From Arcuatula senhousia (taxonomy: Eukaryota; Mollusca; Bivalvia; Mytilida; Mytilidae), in assembly GCA_963971305.1 (NCBI GenBank), contig OZ020309.1, forward strand, positions 4,085,001 to 4,149,000: DNA of 64,000 nucleotides, written 5' to 3'. Shown in pieces: positions 1 to 13,265 of this stretch. Under the pieces are notes generated by a model that was not told where the DNA came from, ran no database searches, and worked only from the letters and a program-made list of their open reading frames with translations. A program made the position numbers and the translations under genes. Every line of letters starts with the position of its first letter. Position 1 is the first letter of the stretch.

Positions 1-1335
1 GTCCGATTTTGATGAAATTTTGTTTCCAGGAAGATTTGAGGGTCCTGATTACGAATCTGTGGTCAAATTTTTTTTTGCGTTTTGAGATATGCCCCCCGCG
101 GGCTTTTTTTTTATGAAATGTTGTGCGCAGATAAACTACCAAGTTTTTCAACCGATCGAGCTGAAATTTTGCACAGTTGCTGAGCATAATGAGCTCTCGC
201 GTTGTAGCTAAAAATAAAGTCTGTACCTGGCCCCGTTTTGAAGTTACGCCCCTTTCTGGCTTTTACTCAAAAATCGCTAATTTAGCCAAAAATTAACTTT
301 TCCGTGCGGAAATTTTTGGTGCCCCCTCTCCGTCAAAATGTGCCCGACTGAAATCTGTCAAACATTCCAGCCGGGTCGCCTTATTTTTTTTTATACAAAT
401 TTTCTTTCTATTTTTTCGAAATTTCAAAAAACGTAACATGACCCCTCTTTGTACTTTTGTCAAATGCACCGGAAGTGCCAAAATGCTGTCAAAACTAGCT
501 GATATCCTAGCCAAATGTATGCACTAAAAGTCCCCGTTTACAAAAATGTCCTCTGGTTAATGAGTTTTTCAAAATTAAAGTTTTCTGCAGTCCCGTAAAA
601 CACACAAATTCCTGACGAATTTCCTCCAAATTTCACTATTCAACGTTATTCCTGTTTCGAAAATTGAATGTTTTCACTAAATTCGTCCTTAACTATTTAA
701 AATAATCCAAAATGAACTAATTATGTCACTAGTTTTGCCTGTCATCAAATGTTGTAAACTATTGTCAAAAGATTCCCATAACAGGCACATTCTAATTATA
801 AACTTGCTCATCCGTGACGTTCATGTATTCTAACTGTATACGTTGAGAGAATGGAAAATCAATATAGGTCTGACCCCTGCAAAGTCTACCGCTGTACTGA
901 GAAATCTAAAAACTAAGTCGTAAAGTCATTCAAAAATGACGTCAAAGCGCGAGACACCAAGGATACCCAGATCAACAAAGTGATGTCGCCACCTAGTTTT
1001 GAATGAATAAAATAAAATCACTCGTCCCCGCTCGCCCCCCCCCCCCCCCCGTTTTCCATTGCGATTTACTGATTGTTGTTTGTTTAAAACAAGAAAACAA
1101 AAGAAATAAACAAAATGAAACAAAACAAATAAAACAAAACAAAACAAAAAAAAAACACACAAAAGAAAAAAACTTAAATGTCCCCGCCCCCATCTTTTCA
1201 GATACATGTATGGCAATAACATACATGTATGAACTACCCCCCCCCCCTTTTTTGAAAAACCAGCAAAAACAAAACAAACAAACAAACAAATGCCAGCAAT
1301 GAGGCTCTTAACGGGGGAAAATCAGCCGTTTAATT

Positions 1336-1366
1336 AAGGTCTTTCCCTTTCCAAAGGGAAGACCTT
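1336..1366 (+). other. 31-nt 5' hairpin at the unit head
   Basis: AAGGTCTT pairs with AAGACCTT, then after one bulged T, CCCTTT pairs with AAAGGG around a 2-nt loop. The hairpin recurs at every unit head in the array and at the start of the nested elements at 16709 and 33119. The nested element at 11682 has a different inner stem that still pairs. Confidence 0.85.
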
Positions 1367-3050
1367 ATTGTATTTCGTCGGCCTATTATTATTATTCTTT
1401 TTTTTTTTTCTTCCAGTCGGGTACAAAAAGTGCCTTGACCGATTTTCATGAAATTTTGCACACTTATTCAGCACTACCAGGAATAGACTAGGCTATGGAC
1501 ACGACGCTAAATTATTTGTAGTTTCGGCGCAATAGCGCAAAACGCTGTTTACCCTTGTTATCAGATCTCCTCCGACACGGTAATAGTTATCAAGATTCTG
1601 TTTAGTGGAAATGGTAGCTCACATCCTGGTGATGATTTATCATGCAAAAAGAATGCTATAATTTACTTTCTGGTTGCGCGCGTATGGCGCAAACTTGGCG
1701 CAAAATGTAAAAGTTGTCCGATTTTGATGAAATTTTGTTTCCAGGAAGATTTGAGGGTCCTGATTACGAATCTGTGGTCAAATTTTTTTTTGCGTTTTGA
1801 GATATGCCCCCCGCGGGCTTTTTTTTTATGAAATGTTGTGCGCAGATAAACTACCAAGTTTTTCAACCGATCGAGCTGAAATTTTGCACAGTTGCTGAGC
1901 ATAATGAGCTCTCGCGTTGTAGCTAAAAATAAAGTCTGTACCTGGCCCCGTTTTGAAGTTACGCCCCTTTCTGGCTTTTACTCAAAAATCGCTAATTTAG
2001 CCAAAAATTAACTTTTCCGTGCGGAAATTTTTGGTGCCCCCTCTCCGTCAAAATGTGCCCGACTGAAATCTGTCAAACATTCCAGCCGGGTCGCCTTATT
2101 TTTTTTTATACAAATTTTCTTTCTATTTTTTCGAAATTTCAAAAAACGTAACATGACCCCTCTTTGTACTTTTGTCAAATGCACCGGAAGTGCCAAAATG
2201 CTGTCAAAACTAGCTGATATCCTAGCCAAATGTATGCACTAAAAGTCCCCGTTTACAAAAATGTCCTCTGGTTAATGAGTTTTTCAAAATTAAAGTTTTC
2301 TGCAGTCCCGTAAAACACACAAATTCCTGACGAATTTCCTCCAAATTTCACTATTCAACGTTATTCCTGTTTCGAAAATTGAATGTTTTCACTAAATTCG
2401 TCCTTAACTATTTAAAATAATCCAAAATGAACTAATTATGTCACTAGTTTTGCCTGTCATCAAATGTTGTAAACTATTGTCAAAAGATTCCCATAACAGG
2501 CACATTCTAATTATAAACTTGCTCATCCGTGACGTTCATGTATTCTAACTGTATACGTTGAGAGAATGGAAAATCAATATAGGTCTGACCCCTGCAAAGT
2601 CTACCGCTGTACTGAGAAATCTAAAAACTAAGTCGTAAAGTCATTCAAAAATGACGTCAAAGCGCGAGACACCAAGGATACCCAGATCAACAAAGTGATG
2701 TCGCCACCTAGTTTTGAATGAATAAAATAAAATCACTCGTCCCCGCTCGCCCCCCCCCCCCCCCCGTTTTCCATTGCGATTTACTGATTGTTGTTTGTTT
2801 AAAACAAGAAAACAAAAGAAATAAACAAAATGAAACAAAACAAATAAAACAAAACAAAACAAAAAAAAAACACACAAAAGAAAAAAACTTAAATGTCCCC
2901 GCCCCCATCTTTTCAGATACATGTATGGCAATAACATACATGTATGAACTACCCCCCCCCCCTTTTTTGAAAAACCAGCAAAAACAAAACAAACAAACAA
3001 ACAAATGCCAGCAATGAGGCTCTTAACGGGGGAAAATCAGCCGTTTAATT
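1336..3050 (+). repeat. Representative array unit with internal map
   Basis: Bases 1336-1366 form the head hairpin. An (ATT)n tract and a T run follow at about 1385-1420. Bases about 1420-1800 are homologous to the body of the nested elements at 16709 and 33119, sharing for instance TTCGGCGCA and GGGTCCTGATTACGAATCTG. From about 1800 the unit has its own body, which the nested elements lack. A 16-base C tract lies at 2750-2765, an AAAAC/AAACA-rich stretch at about 2800-2890, two ACATGTAT-type short palindromes near 2920-2945, and an 11-base C tract at 2952-2962. The unit ends with TTAACGG and CCGTTTAA, which can pair imperfectly, and then TTTAATT. The typical family 3' tail (GGGAAAGACCT plus CATTTGTTC hairpin) is missing. 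This suggests a body and tail replacement in an ancestral hairpin element. Confidence 0.85.
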
Positions 3051-6000
3051 AAGGTCTTTCCCTTTCCAAAGGGAAGACCTTATTGTATTTCGTCGGCCTA
3101 TTATTATTATTCTTTTTTTTTTTTCTTCCAGTCGGGTACAAAAAGTGCCTTGACCGATTTTCATGAAATTTTGCACACTTATTCAGCACTACCAGGAATA
3201 GACTAGGCTATGGACACGACGCTAAATTATTTGTAGTTTCGGCGCAATAGCGCAAAACGCTGTTTACCCTTGTTATCAGATCTCCTCCGACACGGTAATA
3301 GTTATCAAGATTCTGTTTAGTGGAAATGGTAGCTCACATCCTGGTGATGATTTATCATGCAAAAAGAATGCTATAATTTACTTTCTGGTTGCGCGCGTAT
3401 GGCGCAAACTTGGCGCAAAATGTAAAAGTTGTCCGATTTTGATGAAATTTTGTTTCCAGGAAGATTTGAGGGTCCTGATTACGAATCTGTGGTCAAATTT
3501 TTTTTTGCGTTTTGAGATATGCCCCCCGCGGGCTTTTTTTTTATGAAATGTTGTGCGCAGATAAACTACCAAGTTTTTCAACCGATCGAGCTGAAATTTT
3601 GCACAGTTGCTGAGCATAATGAGCTCTCGCGTTGTAGCTAAAAATAAAGTCTGTACCTGGCCCCGTTTTGAAGTTACGCCCCTTTCTGGCTTTTACTCAA
3701 AAATCGCTAATTTAGCCAAAAATTAACTTTTCCGTGCGGAAATTTTTGGTGCCCCCTCTCCGTCAAAATGTGCCCGACTGAAATCTGTCAAACATTCCAG
3801 CCGGGTCGCCTTATTTTTTTTTATACAAATTTTCTTTCTATTTTTTCGAAATTTCAAAAAACGTAACATGACCCCTCTTTGTACTTTTGTCAAATGCACC
3901 GGAAGTGCCAAAATGCTGTCAAAACTAGCTGATATCCTAGCCAAATGTATGCACTAAAAGTCCCCGTTTACAAAAATGTCCTCTGGTTAATGAGTTTTTC
4001 AAAATTAAAGTTTTCTGCAGTCCCGTAAAACACACAAATTCCTGACGAATTTCCTCCAAATTTCACTATTCAACGTTATTCCTGTTTCGAAAATTGAATG
4101 TTTTCACTAAATTCGTCCTTAACTATTTAAAATAATCCAAAATGAACTAATTATGTCACTAGTTTTGCCTGTCATCAAATGTTGTAAACTATTGTCAAAA
4201 GATTCCCATAACAGGCACATTCTAATTATAAACTTGCTCATCCGTGACGTTCATGTATTCTAACTGTATACGTTGAGAGAATGGAAAATCAATATAGGTC
4301 TGACCCCTGCAAAGTCTACCGCTGTACTGAGAAATCTAAAAACTAAGTCGTAAAGTCATTCAAAAATGACGTCAAAGCGCGAGACACCAAGGATACCCAG
4401 ATCAACAAAGTGATGTCGCCACCTAGTTTTGAATGAATAAAATAAAATCACTCGTCCCCGCTCGCCCCCCCCCCCCCCCCGTTTTCCATTGCGATTTACT
4501 GATTGTTGTTTGTTTAAAACAAGAAAACAAAAGAAATAAACAAAATGAAACAAAACAAATAAAACAAAACAAAACAAAAAAAAAACACACAAAAGAAAAA
4601 AACTTAAATGTCCCCGCCCCCATCTTTTCAGATACATGTATGGCAATAACATACATGTATGAACTACCCCCCCCCCCTTTTTTGAAAAACCAGCAAAAAC
4701 AAAACAAACAAACAAACAAATGCCAGCAATGAGGCTCTTAACGGGGGAAAATCAGCCGTTTAATTAAGGTCTTTCCCTTTCCAAAGGGAAGACCTTATTG
4801 TATTTCGTCGGCCTATTATTATTATTCTTTTTTTTTTTTCTTCCAGTCGGGTACAAAAAGTGCCTTGACCGATTTTCATGAAATTTTGCACACTTATTCA
4901 GCACTACCAGGAATAGACTAGGCTATGGACACGACGCTAAATTATTTGTAGTTTCGGCGCAATAGCGCAAAACGCTGTTTACCCTTGTTATCAGATCTCC
5001 TCCGACACGGTAATAGTTATCAAGATTCTGTTTAGTGGAAATGGTAGCTCACATCCTGGTGATGATTTATCATGCAAAAAGAATGCTATAATTTACTTTC
5101 TGGTTGCGCGCGTATGGCGCAAACTTGGCGCAAAATGTAAAAGTTGTCCGATTTTGATGAAATTTTGTTTCCAGGAAGATTTGAGGGTCCTGATTACGAA
5201 TCTGTGGTCAAATTTTTTTTTGCGTTTTGAGATATGCCCCCCGCGGGCTTTTTTTTTATGAAATGTTGTGCGCAGATAAACTACCAAGTTTTTCAACCGA
5301 TCGAGCTGAAATTTTGCACAGTTGCTGAGCATAATGAGCTCTCGCGTTGTAGCTAAAAATAAAGTCTGTACCTGGCCCCGTTTTGAAGTTACGCCCCTTT
5401 CTGGCTTTTACTCAAAAATCGCTAATTTAGCCAAAAATTAACTTTTCCGTGCGGAAATTTTTGGTGCCCCCTCTCCGTCAAAATGTGCCCGACTGAAATC
5501 TGTCAAACATTCCAGCCGGGTCGCCTTATTTTTTTTTATACAAATTTTCTTTCTATTTTTTCGAAATTTCAAAAAACGTAACATGACCCCTCTTTGTACT
5601 TTTGTCAAATGCACCGGAAGTGCCAAAATGCTGTCAAAACTAGCTGATATCCTAGCCAAATGTATGCACTAAAAGTCCCCGTTTACAAAAATGTCCTCTG
5701 GTTAATGAGTTTTTCAAAATTAAAGTTTTCTGCAGTCCCGTAAAACACACAAATTCCTGACGAATTTCCTCCAAATTTCACTATTCAACGTTATTCCTGT
5801 TTCGAAAATTGAATGTTTTCACTAAATTCGTCCTTAACTATTTAAAATAATCCAAAATGAACTAATTATGTCACTAGTTTTGCCTGTCATCAAATGTTGT
5901 AAACTATTGTCAAAAGATTCCCATAACAGGCACATTCTAATTATAAACTTGCTCATCCGTGACGTTCATGTATTCTAACTGTATACGTTGAGAGAATGGA

Positions 6001-9000
6001 AAATCAATATAGGTCTGACCCCTGCAAAGTCTACCGCTGTACTGAGAAATCTAAAAACTAAGTCGTAAAGTCATTCAAAAATGACGTCAAAGCGCGAGAC
6101 ACCAAGGATACCCAGATCAACAAAGTGATGTCGCCACCTAGTTTTGAATGAATAAAATAAAATCACTCGTCCCCGCTCGCCCCCCCCCCCCCCCCGTTTT
6201 CCATTGCGATTTACTGATTGTTGTTTGTTTAAAACAAGAAAACAAAAGAAATAAACAAAATGAAACAAAACAAATAAAACAAAACAAAACAAAAAAAAAA
6301 CACACAAAAGAAAAAAACTTAAATGTCCCCGCCCCCATCTTTTCAGATACATGTATGGCAATAACATACATGTATGAACTACCCCCCCCCCCTTTTTTGA
6401 AAAACCAGCAAAAACAAAACAAACAAACAAACAAATGCCAGCAATGAGGCTCTTAACGGGGGAAAATCAGCCGTTTAATTAAGGTCTTTCCCTTTCCAAA
6501 GGGAAGACCTTATTGTATTTCGTCGGCCTATTATTATTATTCTTTTTTTTTTTTCTTCCAGTCGGGTACAAAAAGTGCCTTGACCGATTTTCATGAAATT
6601 TTGCACACTTATTCAGCACTACCAGGAATAGACTAGGCTATGGACACGACGCTAAATTATTTGTAGTTTCGGCGCAATAGCGCAAAACGCTGTTTACCCT
6701 TGTTATCAGATCTCCTCCGACACGGTAATAGTTATCAAGATTCTGTTTAGTGGAAATGGTAGCTCACATCCTGGTGATGATTTATCATGCAAAAAGAATG
6801 CTATAATTTACTTTCTGGTTGCGCGCGTATGGCGCAAACTTGGCGCAAAATGTAAAAGTTGTCCGATTTTGATGAAATTTTGTTTCCAGGAAGATTTGAG
6901 GGTCCTGATTACGAATCTGTGGTCAAATTTTTTTTTGCGTTTTGAGATATGCCCCCCGCGGGCTTTTTTTTTATGAAATGTTGTGCGCAGATAAACTACC
7001 AAGTTTTTCAACCGATCGAGCTGAAATTTTGCACAGTTGCTGAGCATAATGAGCTCTCGCGTTGTAGCTAAAAATAAAGTCTGTACCTGGCCCCGTTTTG
7101 AAGTTACGCCCCTTTCTGGCTTTTACTCAAAAATCGCTAATTTAGCCAAAAATTAACTTTTCCGTGCGGAAATTTTTGGTGCCCCCTCTCCGTCAAAATG
7201 TGCCCGACTGAAATCTGTCAAACATTCCAGCCGGGTCGCCTTATTTTTTTTTATACAAATTTTCTTTCTATTTTTTCGAAATTTCAAAAAACGTAACATG
7301 ACCCCTCTTTGTACTTTTGTCAAATGCACCGGAAGTGCCAAAATGCTGTCAAAACTAGCTGATATCCTAGCCAAATGTATGCACTAAAAGTCCCCGTTTA
7401 CAAAAATGTCCTCTGGTTAATGAGTTTTTCAAAATTAAAGTTTTCTGCAGTCCCGTAAAACACACAAATTCCTGACGAATTTCCTCCAAATTTCACTATT
7501 CAACGTTATTCCTGTTTCGAAAATTGAATGTTTTCACTAAATTCGTCCTTAACTATTTAAAATAATCCAAAATGAACTAATTATGTCACTAGTTTTGCCT
7601 GTCATCAAATGTTGTAAACTATTGTCAAAAGATTCCCATAACAGGCACATTCTAATTATAAACTTGCTCATCCGTGACGTTCATGTATTCTAACTGTATA
7701 CGTTGAGAGAATGGAAAATCAATATAGGTCTGACCCCTGCAAAGTCTACCGCTGTACTGAGAAATCTAAAAACTAAGTCGTAAAGTCATTCAAAAATGAC
7801 GTCAAAGCGCGAGACACCAAGGATACCCAGATCAACAAAGTGATGTCGCCACCTAGTTTTGAATGAATAAAATAAAATCACTCGTCCCCGCTCGCCCCCC
7901 CCCCCCCCCCGTTTTCCATTGCGATTTACTGATTGTTGTTTGTTTAAAACAAGAAAACAAAAGAAATAAACAAAATGAAACAAAACAAATAAAACAAAAC
8001 AAAACAAAAAAAAAACACACAAAAGAAAAAAACTTAAATGTCCCCGCCCCCATCTTTTCAGATACATGTATGGCAATAACATACATGTATGAACTACCCC
8101 CCCCCCCTTTTTTGAAAAACCAGCAAAAACAAAACAAACAAACAAACAAATGCCAGCAATGAGGCTCTTAACGGGGGAAAATCAGCCGTTTAATTAAGGT
8201 CTTTCCCTTTCCAAAGGGAAGACCTTATTGTATTTCGTCGGCCTATTATTATTATTCTTTTTTTTTTTTCTTCCAGTCGGGTACAAAAAGTGCCTTGACC
8301 GATTTTCATGAAATTTTGCACACTTATTCAGCACTACCAGGAATAGACTAGGCTATGGACACGACGCTAAATTATTTGTAGTTTCGGCGCAATAGCGCAA
8401 AACGCTGTTTACCCTTGTTATCAGATCTCCTCCGACACGGTAATAGTTATCAAGATTCTGTTTAGTGGAAATGGTAGCTCACATCCTGGTGATGATTTAT
8501 CATGCAAAAAGAATGCTATAATTTACTTTCTGGTTGCGCGCGTATGGCGCAAACTTGGCGCAAAATGTAAAAGTTGTCCGATTTTGATGAAATTTTGTTT
8601 CCAGGAAGATTTGAGGGTCCTGATTACGAATCTGTGGTCAAATTTTTTTTTGCGTTTTGAGATATGCCCCCCGCGGGCTTTTTTTTTATGAAATGTTGTG
8701 CGCAGATAAACTACCAAGTTTTTCAACCGATCGAGCTGAAATTTTGCACAGTTGCTGAGCATAATGAGCTCTCGCGTTGTAGCTAAAAATAAAGTCTGTA
8801 CCTGGCCCCGTTTTGAAGTTACGCCCCTTTCTGGCTTTTACTCAAAAATCGCTAATTTAGCCAAAAATTAACTTTTCCGTGCGGAAATTTTTGGTGCCCC
8901 CTCTCCGTCAAAATGTGCCCGACTGAAATCTGTCAAACATTCCAGCCGGGTCGCCTTATTTTTTTTTATACAAATTTTCTTTCTATTTTTTCGAAATTTC

Positions 9001-11681
9001 AAAAAACGTAACATGACCCCTCTTTGTACTTTTGTCAAATGCACCGGAAGTGCCAAAATGCTGTCAAAACTAGCTGATATCCTAGCCAAATGTATGCACT
9101 AAAAGTCCCCGTTTACAAAAATGTCCTCTGGTTAATGAGTTTTTCAAAATTAAAGTTTTCTGCAGTCCCGTAAAACACACAAATTCCTGACGAATTTCCT
9201 CCAAATTTCACTATTCAACGTTATTCCTGTTTCGAAAATTGAATGTTTTCACTAAATTCGTCCTTAACTATTTAAAATAATCCAAAATGAACTAATTATG
9301 TCACTAGTTTTGCCTGTCATCAAATGTTGTAAACTATTGTCAAAAGATTCCCATAACAGGCACATTCTAATTATAAACTTGCTCATCCGTGACGTTCATG
9401 TATTCTAACTGTATACGTTGAGAGAATGGAAAATCAATATAGGTCTGACCCCTGCAAAGTCTACCGCTGTACTGAGAAATCTAAAAACTAAGTCGTAAAG
9501 TCATTCAAAAATGACGTCAAAGCGCGAGACACCAAGGATACCCAGATCAACAAAGTGATGTCGCCACCTAGTTTTGAATGAATAAAATAAAATCACTCGT
9601 CCCCGCTCGCCCCCCCCCCCCCCCCGTTTTCCATTGCGATTTACTGATTGTTGTTTGTTTAAAACAAGAAAACAAAAGAAATAAACAAAATGAAACAAAA
9701 CAAATAAAACAAAACAAAACAAAAAAAAAACACACAAAAGAAAAAAACTTAAATGTCCCCGCCCCCATCTTTTCAGATACATGTATGGCAATAACATACA
9801 TGTATGAACTACCCCCCCCCCCTTTTTTGAAAAACCAGCAAAAACAAAACAAACAAACAAACAAATGCCAGCAATGAGGCTCTTAACGGGGGAAAATCAG
9901 CCGTTTAATTAAGGTCTTTCCCTTTCCAAAGGGAAGACCTTATTGTATTTCGTCGGCCTATTATTATTATTCTTTTTTTTTTTTCTTCCAGTCGGGTACA
10001 AAAAGTGCCTTGACCGATTTTCATGAAATTTTGCACACTTATTCAGCACTACCAGGAATAGACTAGGCTATGGACACGACGCTAAATTATTTGTAGTTTC
10101 GGCGCAATAGCGCAAAACGCTGTTTACCCTTGTTATCAGATCTCCTCCGACACGGTAATAGTTATCAAGATTCTGTTTAGTGGAAATGGTAGCTCACATC
10201 CTGGTGATGATTTATCATGCAAAAAGAATGCTATAATTTACTTTCTGGTTGCGCGCGTATGGCGCAAACTTGGCGCAAAATGTAAAAGTTGTCCGATTTT
10301 GATGAAATTTTGTTTCCAGGAAGATTTGAGGGTCCTGATTACGAATCTGTGGTCAAATTTTTTTTTGCGTTTTGAGATATGCCCCCCGCGGGCTTTTTTT
10401 TTATGAAATGTTGTGCGCAGATAAACTACCAAGTTTTTCAACCGATCGAGCTGAAATTTTGCACAGTTGCTGAGCATAATGAGCTCTCGCGTTGTAGCTA
10501 AAAATAAAGTCTGTACCTGGCCCCGTTTTGAAGTTACGCCCCTTTCTGGCTTTTACTCAAAAATCGCTAATTTAGCCAAAAATTAACTTTTCCGTGCGGA
10601 AATTTTTGGTGCCCCCTCTCCGTCAAAATGTGCCCGACTGAAATCTGTCAAACATTCCAGCCGGGTCGCCTTATTTTTTTTTATACAAATTTTCTTTCTA
10701 TTTTTTCGAAATTTCAAAAAACGTAACATGACCCCTCTTTGTACTTTTGTCAAATGCACCGGAAGTGCCAAAATGCTGTCAAAACTAGCTGATATCCTAG
10801 CCAAATGTATGCACTAAAAGTCCCCGTTTACAAAAATGTCCTCTGGTTAATGAGTTTTTCAAAATTAAAGTTTTCTGCAGTCCCGTAAAACACACAAATT
10901 CCTGACGAATTTCCTCCAAATTTCACTATTCAACGTTATTCCTGTTTCGAAAATTGAATGTTTTCACTAAATTCGTCCTTAACTATTTAAAATAATCCAA
11001 AATGAACTAATTATGTCACTAGTTTTGCCTGTCATCAAATGTTGTAAACTATTGTCAAAAGATTCCCATAACAGGCACATTCTAATTATAAACTTGCTCA
11101 TCCGTGACGTTCATGTATTCTAACTGTATACGTTGAGAGAATGGAAAATCAATATAGGTCTGACCCCTGCAAAGTCTACCGCTGTACTGAGAAATCTAAA
11201 AACTAAGTCGTAAAGTCATTCAAAAATGACGTCAAAGCGCGAGACACCAAGGATACCCAGATCAACAAAGTGATGTCGCCACCTAGTTTTGAATGAATAA
11301 AATAAAATCACTCGTCCCCGCTCGCCCCCCCCCCCCCCCGTTTTCCATTGCGATTTACTGATTGTTGTTTGTTTAAAACAAGAAAACAAAAGAAATAAAC
11401 AAAATGAAACAAAACAAATAAAACAAAACAAAACAAAAAAAAAACACACAAAAGAAAAAAACTTAAATGTCCCCGCCCCCATCTTTTCAGATACATGTAT
11501 GGCAATAACATACATGTATGAACTACCCCCCCCCCTTTTTTGAAAAACCAGCAAAAACAAAACAAACAAACAAACAAATGCCAGCAATGAGGCTCTTAAC
11601 GGGGGAAAATCAGCCGTTTAATTAAGGTCTTTCCCTTTCCAAAGGGAAGACCTTATTGTATTTCGTCGGCCTATTATTATT

Positions 11682-11712
11682 AAGGTCTTTCCCACTACAG
11701 TGGAAAGACCTT
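11682..11712 (+). other. 5' hairpin of element A
   Basis: AAGGTCTTTCC pairs with GGAAAGACCTT. After a bulged C, ACT pairs with AGT around a 2-nt loop. It has the same 31-nt length as the array hairpin but a different inner stem, so pairing is kept while sequence changes. Confidence 0.8.
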
Positions 11713-12152
11713 ATTGTATTTCTTCTGATTATTATTATTATTATTATTATTCTTCTTCTTTTCCGCGGTCACTATAACAAAAGTGTCGCGACATAACTTT
11801 ACGACACTTGGTACCATTATTCGGTCATACCCTGACTCGCCTTGACTGACCCTGGGAAACCGATCTATTTTTAGTAACGGAGTTATCTGCCCCAGACCGA
11901 AAACCCTTGTTATCAGATAATCTCAGAAACCGTAACCGGTATCAAAAATCTAAAGAGTGGAAAATGTCATTTGACTCCTAGGGATGATTTGTAGATCAAA
12001 AAAAAAATTTCCGAACAACTTCCTGGTTACGCGTTTTTGAGTCGAAACCTGTCGCGACACGTCAAAATTTTTTTCTTCAAAACGGTTAGTTCTAGAGACT
12101 TGGGACCTTCACCAATCATCACGGATGATATATGTTACATTCAAAAATGTCA

Positions 12153-12185
12153 AGGTCAAAGGTCAAATCTCAAGGTCAGAGGTCA
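12153..12185 (+). promoter_or_regulatory. Two DR1-type AGGTCA pairs in element A
   Basis: AGGTCA-A-AGGTCA occupies 12153-12165 and AGGTCA-G-AGGTCA occupies 12173-12185. Direct repeats of AGGTCA with one spacer base are the DR1 site type bound by RXR/HNF4/COUP-class nuclear receptors. Binding here is inference; only the motifs are seen. Confidence 0.45.
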
Positions 12186-12900
12186 TGGTACACCTTGTTT
12201 TCAATTTCCCTCAAAAACCATACAAAAATTAAGCAGACATGTAATGGGGAAAATACTCGTCTCATTTAGACCTTCATTTGATATATAGGGTTGAACACTG
12301 TGCGACAAACCGTTTTCGAGTTATGGCCCTTAACGCGTTTCGGTTAAACGGTTTTTGGCTCATAACTTGAAAACGGTTCGAGATACCATAGTAAACATAT
12401 GGGTTATTTGAGACCGTAAACTTATGCCCTCCGATATAAAACCAAAGTCGCATGGCTACGGACAGCCATTTTCAAAATGGCCGCCATCGGAAACTGTTTT
12501 TTGAGTATAACACAAAAACTGTAAAAAATTTAAGCGGACAATAAATGGAAAAAATGTTCGCCACGACGAAAGCTACAAAAAATGTTTCAGGTGCAAAAGC
12601 GTAAAACTTGTTGTTTTTGAGTTACGGCCCTTGATTCGTAATTGAAAAATGGTTTTTTAATTATAACTTCTAAACGGTTACAGATGGTGAATGAAATGTA
12701 GGGTTCATTTGATAGAGAAATAAAAGACCTACAATTTGAGTCCAAACAGTGTATGATTTGGTTGACTGGTTCCAAAATGGCGGCCAAAACAAGTTTCGCG
12801 AAACACGTTTTTTGCCCATAACTTGAAAACCATAACAGATAGTATAGTAAACATGTATACTTAAATGAATCAGAATGCCAAGACCTACAACTTGAGTCCA

Positions 12901-12926
12901 AGGTCAAAGGTCATGGGTCAAGGTCA
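12901..12926 (+). promoter_or_regulatory. AGGTCA cluster near the 3' end of element A
   Basis: AGGTCA-A-AGGTCA lies at 12901-12913, followed by GGGTCA and AGGTCA directly abutting at 12915-12926. The same motif type sits at a comparable 3' position in the other nested elements. Confidence 0.45.
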
Positions 12927-13244
12927 TTCCCTAGCAACAAGGTAACATTTATGAAAAGTCCATAGCAACCATATATATTCTTAACCAAGACTACTTTCCG
13001 AGTTTAGAGTTAAAATTTGTCAACCGAAAGTAACCCTTAGTCCATAGCAACCAACAAAATGTCCTTAGCAACCATCCTTTTTCTGACACTAGGCCCCTTG
13101 ATCTTTATTCTGGAACCTATTTGATAACTATTGGTAACCTCATATCGAAAACAAAATGACTCATTTGTCTATAGTACTTGTATTGGACACCATAATGCTA
13201 ACATGCTAAAGCGACAGAGAGACAAGAGACAGGGAAAGACCTCT

Positions 13245-13265
13245 CATTTGTTCTCTGAACAAATG
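13245..13265 (+). other. 3' hairpin of element A
   Basis: CATTTGTTC pairs perfectly with GAACAAATG around a 3-nt TCT loop. It lies just after the subterminal GGGAAAGACCT and 9 bp before the element end. Confidence 0.85.

Noticed and set aside
293..514. 73-residue minus-strand frame repeated in each array unit
   Set aside because: No family feature. It recurs only because the unit is tandemly repeated, and identity between units is equal inside and outside the frame.
926..1302. Overlapping Phe/Cys-rich, Gly-rich and Pro/Lys-rich frames on both strands of the array unit
   Set aside because: They are translations of poly-C and AAAAC-rich low-complexity DNA, and the reading frames change with C-tract length from unit to unit.
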